NCBI GenBank assembly: GCA_016939345.1
Contig: JAFGHG010000047.1
Coordinates: 1-5,793 of the forward strand
Length of the DNA stretch: 5,793 nucleotides
Direction of reading: 5' to 3'
Origin: Candidatus Omnitrophota bacterium
GTDB lineage: Bacteria > Omnitrophota > Gorgyraeia > Duberdicusellales > 4484-171
Below the pieces are notes generated by a model, which had not been told where the DNA came from, did not search any database, and saw nothing but the letters and a program-made list of their open reading frames with translations. The position numbers and the translations under genes were made by a program. Of the stretch, positions 1-5,793 are shown piece after piece (position 1 is the first letter of the stretch; each line of letters starts with the position of its first letter).

Positions 1-315
1 GGTTATTTTATTTTTGGCCTGGAGGATGAAAGCTGGCTTAGTATGCTAAAGACCGCGATAACGGCAGCATCGTCAAAACTGGATTTTGCTGTTTTTTATT
101 CCCTGACCCCCTATCCCGGTACGCCGTATTTTAGCCGTTTCAATGATTTAAACTGGAAAGATTATTTTCACGGCAGTTCAAACATTGTCGGGTATAAAAA
201 CCTGAGTAAGCGCGCGATTAAAATCGCAAGATTTGCCGCCATGGCCATCTTTTATTTTAGGCCGAGGAGACTCTTTTTACTGGCAAGATATGTTTTAAGA
301 GGCAAATTATGCTGA
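1..315 (+). CDS. Cobalamin-binding-type radical SAM protein, C-terminal fragment (cut by window edge)
   Basis: The reading frame is open from base 1 to a TGA at 313-315, so this is the last 104 residues of a gene that begins outside the window. The ATG at 43 is internal, because recognisable family sequence (GYFIFGLEDES) precedes it. The visible part matches the end of the radical SAM barrel in B12-binding radical SAM enzymes: a 'GYFIFGL' strand, then LDFAVFYSLTPYPGT, the TPYPGT strand motif typical of this family. A basic tail with FYFRPRRLFLLARYV follows, like the RP-rich helix that ends many of these proteins. The CxxxCxxC cluster motif and any B12 domain would lie upstream and cannot be seen, so the B12 assignment is by similarity. 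The complete protein at 1405-2808 carries the same TPYPGT and RP-helix signatures, so the two are probably paralogues. The stop overlaps the start of the next gene by 7 bases (ATGCTGA), which suggests translational coupling. Substrate unknown. Confidence 0.5.
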   Translation, partial: GYFIFGLEDESWLSMLKTAITAASSKLDFAVFYSLTPYPGTPYFSRFNDLNWKDYFHGSSNIVGYKNLSKRAIKIARFAAMAIFYFRPRRLFLLARYVLRGKLC

Positions 316-1382
316 TCCATTACCCTTTCAGGTTTTTGAAGGATAATATAAAACGAGGGCTTAAGATTCCCTCCAGCCCGTTTTTGTTAAATTATTCGGT
401 CACCTTCAGGTGTGTCCTGGATTGCAAATACTGCGGAGTGGCCAGGTTAAACAATAACCTCGCAGATGAAGAATTAACCGCGCAAGACGTCTCAGCCTTT
501 TTAAAAGACAGGATGTTAAAAAAACTAAAAGTAATAATCATAAGCGGAGGTGAACCTTTTCTTAAAAACGACCTTGCCCAGATTTTACTGGAGTTTAAGG
601 AGTCGGTTTCCCCGTATATTTTTCATATTACTACAAATGGCTATCTTAGCGATAAGATCGTAAAATCAATAAAATTCCTCAAGAAGAACGGGTTAAATAT
701 AGTGCTTAAGGTGAGCGTTGACGATATTGCCGATAAACACGACCTGTTAAGGAACAACAGGGGAAGTTTTGAGAGGGCAGTTGATACTATCCGCAGACTA
801 CGCGGCTCATTCAACAGCAAAGAACTTCCCATCGGGATAAACCAGACTATATTTGAAGAAAATTACCGGAGTATTCCTGAGGTAAGTAGTTTGGCTAAAA
901 ATCTTTCTGCCTCTTATAGGGGTTTTGTGGGGCTAAAGGGAAGGCCGCTCTATACCGGAATAAAAAATGAAGAATACGGATTAGTAGAACTCAGTGATGA
1001 TGCCAGAAGTTACATAGCCGATAAATTCAGGAACATATATTATAGACAGCGGTCTGTTGATGGATGTGCCGGATTGTTTGACGAAATGGTCATCAGGCAT
1101 TACATAGGCGGACAGATCAGGATGTTAGAGAATAATAAGCCTATTGGACACAGGTGCATGAGTCTTTTTACCTATTTCAGGCTTAACCCTAATGGAGATA
1201 TTATTACCTGTAGTTATGACCTTGATGTTTTAGGGAATCTTAAAAAAGAGAGTTATTCTTCTATTATGAACAAGAAACAAACCCGGGATAAGCTTGATAA
1301 GGTAAAAGGCTGTGGCAGGTGCTGGTTAGGTTGTGAGGTAACCCCCAGCTGGGCTTCTTCGCTCTTTATTCCTTGGAGATAA
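309..1382 (+). CDS. Radical SAM protein with SPASM/twitch-like C-terminal auxiliary cluster domain
   Basis: A 357-residue protein with the radical SAM cluster motif CVLDCKYC (Cys35, Cys39, Cys42), which holds the [4Fe-4S] cluster that cleaves S-adenosylmethionine. IISGGEPF follows at about 77-84 (the GGEP SAM-binding motif), then HITTNGYL at 106-113 and LKVSVDD at 133-139, the usual barrel strands. The C-terminal part has Cys253, Cys283, Cys301 (in NPNGDIITC), then Cys335, Cys338 and Cys342 (CGRCWLGC). This spacing, with 'LGNLKKES' in between, is the layout of SPASM/twitch tails that bind an auxiliary Fe-S cluster, as in peptide-maturing and other radical SAM enzymes. The start is supported by AAGAGG at 297-302, 6 bases before the ATG. 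The gene overlaps its upstream neighbour by 7 bases and lies 16-22 bases before another radical SAM gene. No precursor peptide gene is visible nearby, so a peptide substrate is not supported. The exact reaction cannot be named. Confidence 0.9.
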   Translation: MLIHYPFRFLKDNIKRGLKIPSSPFLLNYSVTFRCVLDCKYCGVARLNNNLADEELTAQDVSAFLKDRMLKKLKVIIISGGEPFLKNDLAQILLEFKESVSPYIFHITTNGYLSDKIVKSIKFLKKNGLNIVLKVSVDDIADKHDLLRNNRGSFERAVDTIRRLRGSFNSKELPIGINQTIFEENYRSIPEVSSLAKNLSASYRGFVGLKGRPLYTGIKNEEYGLVELSDDARSYIADKFRNIYYRQRSVDGCAGLFDEMVIRHYIGGQIRMLENNKPIGHRCMSLFTYFRLNPNGDIITCSYDLDVLGNLKKESYSSIMNKKQTRDKLDKVKGCGRCWLGCEVTPSWASSLFIPWR

Positions 1383-1391
1383 AGAGTATTC

Positions 1392-1398
1392 AAGGAGG
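1392..1398 (+). promoter_or_regulatory. Strong Shine-Dalgarno site that decides the start of the third radical SAM gene
   Basis: AAGGAGG is a near-perfect match to the anti-Shine-Dalgarno sequence. It ends directly against the ATG at 1399, leaving no spacer, but lies 6 bases before an in-frame TTG at 1405. Normal ribosome spacing therefore favours the TTG. Confidence 0.75.
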
Positions 1399-1404
1399 AT
1401 GGTT

Positions 1405-2808
1405 TTGATCAACAGGGTAACCTTGGTCAACCCTTATTTTCAGAAAAAGACACAGGCTATTGCCCAGATAACTGTTGGGCCGCCATTGGGTCTGGCCTAT
1501 ATTGCCTCGGCATTGGAGAGCAAAGGTTACACAGTGAATATTATCGACGCTAATGCCGAACGCCTGTCTATCGAAGATACCGTTTTCCGCCTTCTGGAAT
1601 CTAAACCAGATTTAGCGGGGTTTTCAGCAGTTACTCCCACTATTGGCATCTGTCGCCAACTCGCCGAAATGGTCAAAAAGGAAAACAACAGCATTGTTAC
1701 TGTGGTCGGAGGCATCCATCCCACTAGCCTTGCGGAGGAAACATTAAGAAATTGCGCCGGCTTTGATTTTCTTATCCGCGGAGAAGGAGAGCTGGCGCTG
1801 GCCCAACTGATTAGCGCGCTGAATGATCATGTTAGTCTTGATAACATAAAAGGGCTGGGTTACAGAAAATCGGACCAGGTTTTTGTTAATGGAACAGCCG
1901 ATAGCGTTAAGAATCTTGATGATTTAGGATTTCCTGCCAGGCACTTATTAAAAAATTCGTTATATAGGACATTTGATTCTGGCAAGATGACTTCTGTGAT
2001 TGCAATGAGGGGTTGCCCGGAAAAATGTATTTATTGTGCTGTCAGCCTTGTTGCCGGCAGGATCTGCCGCAAGAGAAACCATTCTAATATAATAGAAGAA
2101 ATAGAAACATGTTTTCATAAATACAAGACCAACTTTGTGGCTTTTTTAGACGATACTTTTACCTTTGATAGACCGTGGGTCCATCGGCTTTGCGATGGAT
2201 TTATCGCCTCTGGCCTAAACCGGAAGATCAAGTGGTCATGTCTAACCAGAGTAGATAATATTGATCCGGATTTATTAAGGCACATGAAGCAAGCCGGTTG
2301 TATCAGGGTGGAATTAGGTATAGAGTCAGGTTCCCAGAAAATCCTGGATTACACCAAAAAGGGGATTAGTATCCAGCAGGCAAAAGAAGCTTTCTTAATG
2401 GCAAAAAAAGCAGGGCTCTCCACAATGGGATTTGCGATGTTGAATATACCGGGAGAGACCAGGGATACAATATCGGCAACTAAAAAATTAATTATGGAGT
2501 TAGAACCCGATTTTCTTCAGGTATCTTTTGCTACCCCTTATCCAGGCACAGAATTATTTGAAATTTGTAGAAAAGAAAACTTATTAACCACTAGGGAGTG
2601 GTCCAAATACCTTTTCTTAAATAACCAGATTATAAAAAATCCCGCAATAAGCGAGAACGAGTTGAAAGATCTAATGCGGGATATTCAACAAAGCTTCCAC
2701 CTCAGGCCTAAATACATCTTTAAGATGTTCTTGTATATGCTGAAGAATCCGGCAAGCATAAGGACTATGCTTTGGGCAGGGGCCAATGCCTTTAAGAAGC
2801 TTTTGTAA
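1405..2808 (+). CDS. B12-binding domain radical SAM protein
   Basis: A complete 467-residue protein of usual length for the family. The start is placed at TTG 1405 because the Shine-Dalgarno AAGGAGG abuts the in-frame ATG at 1399; starting there would add two residues. The order is classic. A Rossmann-like cobalamin-binding domain fills about 1-140 (VTLVNP strand, PPLGLAYIASAL, VVGGIHPT, LIRGEGE). The radical SAM barrel begins at about 195, with MRGCPEKCIYC giving Cys204, Cys208 and Cys211. Later come FLDDTFTFD (247-255), LGIESGS (304-310), NIPGET and TPYPGT (377-382). A helical tail holds HLRPKY. No DxHxxG motif is visible in the first domain, so cobalamin would probably bind without a His ligand, as in many class B radical SAM methylases. 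Family members methylate or rearrange unactivated carbons; this substrate is unknown. It is the last gene of the rightward unit, and its final 17 bases overlap the end of the oppositely oriented carbamoyltransferase gene. Confidence 0.93.
   Translation: MINRVTLVNPYFQKKTQAIAQITVGPPLGLAYIASALESKGYTVNIIDANAERLSIEDTVFRLLESKPDLAGFSAVTPTIGICRQLAEMVKKENNSIVTVVGGIHPTSLAEETLRNCAGFDFLIRGEGELALAQLISALNDHVSLDNIKGLGYRKSDQVFVNGTADSVKNLDDLGFPARHLLKNSLYRTFDSGKMTSVIAMRGCPEKCIYCAVSLVAGRICRKRNHSNIIEEIETCFHKYKTNFVAFLDDTFTFDRPWVHRLCDGFIASGLNRKIKWSCLTRVDNIDPDLLRHMKQAGCIRVELGIESGSQKILDYTKKGISIQQAKEAFLMAKKAGLSTMGFAMLNIPGETRDTISATKKLIMELEPDFLQVSFATPYPGTELFEICRKENLLTTREWSKYLFLNNQIIKNPAISENELKDLMRDIQQSFHLRPKYIFKMFLYMLKNPASIRTMLWAGANAFKKLL
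2792..2808. other. Tail-to-tail overlap of two convergent genes
   Basis: The rightward radical SAM gene stops with TAA at 2806-2808. The leftward carbamoyltransferase gene stops with TAA read from 2794 to 2792. The two coding regions share 17 bases, and no hairpin followed by a T-run is visible around the junction. The last residues of both proteins are therefore encoded by opposite strands of the same DNA. Confidence 0.9.
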
Positions 2809-4459
2809 TTAGGTAATTTCCTATTGCCAGGTAATCAAGCCCGGATTCTTTGAATACCTTAAGCGCGTCAAGGGGGGTGCAGACAATCGGCTCTTCGTGC
2901 ATATTAAAGCTGGTGTTAATCAGGCTGGGTATACCGGTGATCTTATGGTATTCCTTTAAAATCTTATAGTAGCTTGGATTATCTTTTTCCTCAAGCAACT
3001 GCGGCCTGGTTGTGCCATCGACATGAACCACTCCAGGAGAGACCTGTTTCATCCATTCCGTAGTGTCTACGGCAATGGTCATGAATTTAGCGTTGTATTT
3101 TACCTTTTCAATATTGGCATAGCATTGCCCCGCATATTCCTCCATGGTCACCGGAGCAAAAGGCATATATTCCGAACGTTTTAATTTTTTATTTAACCAG
3201 TCGTTAACGCTTTTATCCGTAGTCTGATACAGGATGCTGCGGTTTCCTAAAGCCCTCAGGCCGTACTCCATTTGGCCTGAAAAACGGGCGACTATTTTTC
3301 CCTTGGCCAGAAGCTGGGCAATGGCCGTTTCGATATCCCGAAGGTATTTGTAGCTTAATTTTTCTTTTTTAATCTCCGCTTCAATTTTCTCGTTATCGTA
3401 TCCCGGCCCAAAATAAAGATTATCCAGCTTAAACGGCTTAAGCCCCGAATTTCGGGAAAGGTATTCCAGTCCTGCCCCGAGGCTGATTCCCTGGTCATTC
3501 ATCGCCGGATGGATGAATACCCCCTCTACTTTATCTAATTCCGATATTTTTTTATTCAGCCGGACATTGCCGTAAACACCACCGGCAAGACAGAGATAAG
3601 GGATTGTTGTTTCCCTGATCGCCTCTTTAATATATTTAAGCATAACTTCTTCAAAGCGTCTCTGCGCAGCAGCAGCCACATCCTCTTTTTTAAATTTTTT
3701 TAATTTTTTGTATATACCCCTGTGTGGCGATTGAAAGAGGAGAGGTGGCAGGATAAAATCCCTGTGGTCGTCGCTTAAAGAGAAGAGGTTTTTTATCAAC
3801 GGGTACACCGTATCCGGGTTGCCATATCCTGCCAGGCCGGTCATCTTACCTGCCAGCAATGGATTTATGCCCAGCAGCTGGGCTATTGTTCCGTAAAACT
3901 GGCCTGGCGAATTAAGAGCTGAGGAACCGTAAAGAAATTTACAAATACCGTTTTCACAGGTAAATACCGCGGAAGACATCCCGTCTCCGAAATTATCCGT
4001 AGATACTGCCACTGCTTTGTCAAAGCCGGAGGTCAAATAGGCTGAATAGGCATGGGCGCTATGGTGGCTGGAGAGCTCTACCGGCCTTTTAAGCTTCCGC
4101 CTTAACAAGGCCTTATTAAATGCCTCAACGTATTTTCTTAAAGCAGCATTTTTAAATATGGCATGCTGGTAATAAATTGTTGCCTTCTGCATAAACCCCA
4201 GAAAAGAATGTTGGAAAGTAGGAAACTTGCTCCAGAGTATCCTTGGTAAGGGGTGGTATTTATTAGCGCAGAATATGACATCAATGTCTTCAAGCCTTAA
4301 ATTGTATTTATCCAAGATAAATTTTATGCTCCTGACCGGAAAACCGCCCTGATGCTTTACCCGGCTCAACCGCTCTTCCGCTATCGCCAAAAGCATTTTT
4401 CCGTCCTTGAACAGGCTTAGATTGGCATTGCTGTCTTCGTGCAAGGCTAAGAGGTACAT
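2792..4459 (-). CDS. Carbamoyltransferase (NodU/CmcH/TobZ family)
   Basis: A complete 555-residue protein, normal length for the family. These cytoplasmic enzymes use carbamoyl phosphate and ATP to make a carbamoyl-adenylate and move the carbamoyl group onto a hydroxyl of a sugar or natural product. The N-terminal Kae1-like domain shows AIAEERLSRVKHQGGFP (25-41), the metal-binding HHSAHA (132-137), TDNFGDG (154-160), GQFYG (186-190), LAGGVYGN (291-298) and NDQGISLGAG (321-330). The C-terminal YrdC-like domain shows MEYGLRALGNRSIL (397-410), YMPFAPV (431-437), HVDGTTRPQ (479-487), NTSFN (515-519) and EEPIVCTP (522-529). All main blocks are present, so it is probably active. The usual GPRALG reads GLRALG. 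The MPFAPVT and FMTIAVD blocks point to the subfamily with 'EFMPFAPV' rather than 'FRPFAP'. AGGA lies 10 bases before the ATG, inside the upstream gene, which overlaps by 13 bases. The neighbouring membrane genes suggest a glycan acceptor, by inference only. Confidence 0.95.
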   Translation of the reverse strand: MYLLALHEDSNANLSLFKDGKMLLAIAEERLSRVKHQGGFPVRSIKFILDKYNLRLEDIDVIFCANKYHPLPRILWSKFPTFQHSFLGFMQKATIYYQHAIFKNAALRKYVEAFNKALLRRKLKRPVELSSHHSAHAYSAYLTSGFDKAVAVSTDNFGDGMSSAVFTCENGICKFLYGSSALNSPGQFYGTIAQLLGINPLLAGKMTGLAGYGNPDTVYPLIKNLFSLSDDHRDFILPPLLFQSPHRGIYKKLKKFKKEDVAAAAQRRFEEVMLKYIKEAIRETTIPYLCLAGGVYGNVRLNKKISELDKVEGVFIHPAMNDQGISLGAGLEYLSRNSGLKPFKLDNLYFGPGYDNEKIEAEIKKEKLSYKYLRDIETAIAQLLAKGKIVARFSGQMEYGLRALGNRSILYQTTDKSVNDWLNKKLKRSEYMPFAPVTMEEYAGQCYANIEKVKYNAKFMTIAVDTTEWMKQVSPGVVHVDGTTRPQLLEEKDNPSYYKILKEYHKITGIPSLINTSFNMHEEPIVCTPLDALKVFKESGLDYLAIGNYLITKAS

Positions 4460-4725
4460 GCTTTAGATTTCCTTTTGAATAAAACAATAAGACAGATTAA
4501 ATTAATAAAGGTAGCTGTAATTAAAAGCAGATTGTTTTGCACCGTGGTATGCAGCAGTATGGCGATTGCGAAAGAAAAGATAGGCACCAGGACTGTGCCC
4601 AGGGCGAAAGCTAAAATATATCTTGATAGACAATCACTATTCTTATGACCGGCCCTGATCATCAGATAGCCGGGCAGATAGAATACATATATTGCCATCA
4701 GCAGCAGATATAGAATTTTCAGCAT
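4447..4725 (-). CDS. Small three-helix membrane protein, unknown function
   Basis: A 92-residue hydrophobic protein with three predicted membrane helices at about 2-22, 35-58 and 64-84, ending in a basic tail (KRKSK). The segment YLPGYLMIR at 16-24, followed by a polar stretch with Ser/Arg and then 'LAFALGTVLVPIFSFAIAILL', resembles the first helices of large bacterial and archaeal integral membrane proteins associated with glycosylation (the 'FLPGYLLLR...ERLALSFGLSL' start seen in DUF1616-like and similar families). Those proteins are normally several hundred residues long, so this is either a true short stand-alone relative or a truncated remnant. It looks maintained: its start is 7 bases after the upstream stop, AGGAAG precedes the ATG at short spacing, and its stop lies 13 bases inside the carbamoyltransferase gene. 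I do not recognise a named family with certainty. A role as a membrane partner in glycan transfer is only a guess from position. Confidence 0.8.
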   Translation of the reverse strand: MLKILYLLLMAIYVFYLPGYLMIRAGHKNSDCLSRYILAFALGTVLVPIFSFAIAILLHTTVQNNLLLITATFINLICLIVLFKRKSKACTS

Positions 4726-4732
4726 AATCTTC

Positions 4733-5793
4733 CTATTTTTCGTAGATATATTTCCAGATATCTACGAGAGTAATTTCTTTCTGTTTCATTTCTTGCTTAA
4801 TGATTTGGATTTTTTCCAGCAGGTCTATAGGGGTTTTATTTAATCTCGGCAGAAGGTTACCTTGAGTAAGGATTCTCTTCTGGTCCAGCAATTCAGCCGG
4901 GTCTTCTTTTTTTGTCCTTAAGTCGTCACCGATATAAGAGATGTTTTTTCCTTCCGCTGCCCGCGGGAAACGCTTATACCATCTTTGATCCACCTTGAAA
5001 TCAAAGTAAGCCAGAGATTTTATTGAAAAAAATATGGCGATGGATAATAAAGCTACAGCGGTCAGTTTCTTTTTAAGTTTTCTCACTGAAAATAAATTTT
5101 CAATGCCGGCGGCTATAAAGATAATAATAGGGTTAATCAACATAAGCAGGAAGGTCATCTTTAAGTTACTCCAGTTTTCCTGTACTGCCAATAAAAGATA
5201 CATCGGCAAGAGCCACAACATAAAGAAAATAAATAATTGTTTGCGCCGCTTGAATAAATTCAGCGCGCCGGTAAAGATAAAGGAAAACATCAGGATTCCC
5301 AGGGAACTTGCCAGTGTTAACGGCAAGAGCAGAAAGGTCGGAAATGAGAAATAGGGTGTTCTGATTATCTTATGGTAAAACGGGTAATTAAGCATCCCGT
5401 TAAAGTAGAATTTCCAAAACAAGAAACGATGTTCGAATACCGGGCGAAAGCCTCCTAAGGATGGAAATTGGGTAGGGTGCATGAACGGGTTGCCGAATGC
5501 GTATTGGTTCCAATACAGGATTGGGGCAATGGTCAGAAGACTTCCTATGAAGAAGAGGATAATATTGCGTCTTTTCCCAGGCGAAGAAATAAAGAGCCAA
5601 TAGATTATTGCCGGAAGAAACAATATGCTTTCGTTGCGTATTCCGCCCAGGGTTCCATAAACCAGGCCGATGATCAACCCGTGGGGAGTATCCTTCAGCA
5701 GCAGATATAAGAGGATGGATATTATCATTAACCCGAGTATGTTGGGGTTAAGGTTGTTGATGGAGAGGATGTAGGAGTTAAGCGCAGCGATAA
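4733..5793 (-). CDS. GT-C type membrane glycosyltransferase-like protein, N-terminus outside window
   Basis: The frame is open to the right edge of the window, giving 352 visible residues and no stop. The ATG at 5728 is internal, because 21 in-frame residues (ALNSYILSINNLNPNIL) precede it and read as family sequence. The visible part has about seven or eight hydrophobic helices, roughly at 17-32, 38-53, 56-69, 77-94, 152-179, 187-203, 213-233 and 243-261. A soluble, charged tail of about 85 residues follows, with a helical lysine/glutamate-rich stretch near the end. GGIRNES and the loop NQYAFGNPF after a membrane helix are typical of ArnT/PMT-like (GT39/GT83-type) enzymes, which move sugars from polyprenyl-phosphate donors on the outer face of the membrane. 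The catalytic acidic residues of such enzymes sit in the first external loop, which is not visible, so activity cannot be judged. It heads the visible part of a leftward operon with the small membrane protein and the carbamoyltransferase. Confidence 0.75.
   Translation of the reverse strand, partial: IAALNSYILSINNLNPNILGLMIISILLYLLLKDTPHGLIIGLVYGTLGGIRNESILFLPAIIYWLFISSPGKRRNIILFFIGSLLTIAPILYWNQYAFGNPFMHPTQFPSLGGFRPVFEHRFLFWKFYFNGMLNYPFYHKIIRTPYFSFPTFLLLPLTLASSLGILMFSFIFTGALNLFKRRKQLFIFFMLWLLPMYLLLAVQENWSNLKMTFLLMLINPIIIFIAAGIENLFSVRKLKKKLTAVALLSIAIFFSIKSLAYFDFKVDQRWYKRFPRAAEGKNISYIGDDLRTKKEDPAELLDQKRILTQGNLLPRLNKTPIDLLEKIQIIKQEMKQKEITLVDIWKYIYEK

Noticed and set aside
43..45. ATG at 43 as the true start of the first gene
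   Set aside because: In-frame sequence before it already matches the family barrel strand (GYFIFGLEDES), so the gene starts upstream of the window.
641..832. Leftward open frame of 63 codons within the SPASM-type radical SAM gene
   Set aside because: It is antisense to conserved radical SAM coding sequence, with no supporting signal.
309..1382. Peptide-maturing radical SAM system (SPASM enzyme with a small precursor)
   Set aside because: No short precursor gene or peptide transporter was found in the window, and every gap is too small to hold one.
1527..1724. Leftward open frame of 65 codons within the B12-binding domain of the third gene
   Set aside because: It is antisense to conserved coding sequence and explained as a shadow frame.
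2810..2823. Near-palindrome TAGGTAATTTCCTA next to the convergent stops, a possible terminator
   Set aside because: It is short, AT-rich and has one central mismatch with hardly any loop and no T-run. It lies in the coding end of the carbamoyltransferase gene (the NYLI codons).
5034..5354. Rightward open frame of 106 codons opposite the GT-C-like gene
   Set aside because: It lies antisense to a clear membrane-protein gene, has no family signature or good ribosome site, and reads as a shadow frame.
5400..5600. Leftward open frame of 66 codons in another frame of the GT-C-like gene
   Set aside because: It is fully inside a well-supported gene on the same strand and has no features of its own.
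5468..5710. Rightward open frame of 80 codons
   Set aside because: It is antisense to the same membrane-protein gene and its low-complexity composition matches nothing recognisable.

Overview
The window is densely coding, with six genes (two cut by the window edges) and almost no intergenic DNA. No gene-free stretch exceeds about 25 bases. Three genes read rightward (about 1-2808) and three read leftward (2792-5793). The two sets meet tail to tail and their last 17 bases overlap. I see no rRNA, tRNA, CRISPR array, insertion sequence or clear intrinsic terminator. The promoters of both transcription units probably lie outside the window.

Rightward block: the end of a radical SAM protein of the cobalamin-binding type (1-315), then a radical SAM protein with a SPASM/twitch-like auxiliary-cluster tail (309-1382), then a complete cobalamin-binding radical SAM protein (1405-2808). 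Genes 1 and 2 overlap by 7 bases. Genes 2 and 3 are about 20 bases apart. This looks like one co-transcribed unit of three radical SAM enzymes. Such trios are typical of pathways that methylate or rearrange unactivated carbons in natural products, lipids or unusual sugars. The sequence does not identify the substrate.

Leftward block, in transcription order (right to left): a multi-spanning membrane protein resembling the GT-C (ArnT/PMT-like) glycosyltransferases, missing its N-terminus (4733-5793); a 92-residue, three-helix membrane protein that looks like the front end of a larger membrane-protein family (4447-4725); and a complete carbamoyltransferase of the NodU/CmcH/TobZ type (2792-4459). 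They are spaced by 7 bases and then overlap by 13 bases, so they form an operon. The likely theme is synthesis and O-carbamoylation of a lipid-linked or surface glycan. That is an inference from gene content.

Organism: bacterial, moderately AT-rich, with Shine-Dalgarno sites. Tightly packed radical SAM/B12 genes beside polysaccharide genes are common in uncultured phyla such as Omnitrophota, and this fits, but no phylogenetic marker is present and the placement is a low-confidence guess. Nothing here clearly shows a new kind of system. The points most worth a second look are the unusual small membrane protein, the pairing of the radical SAM trio with a glycan-carbamoylation operon, the terminator-free convergent overlap, and the start codon of the third gene.
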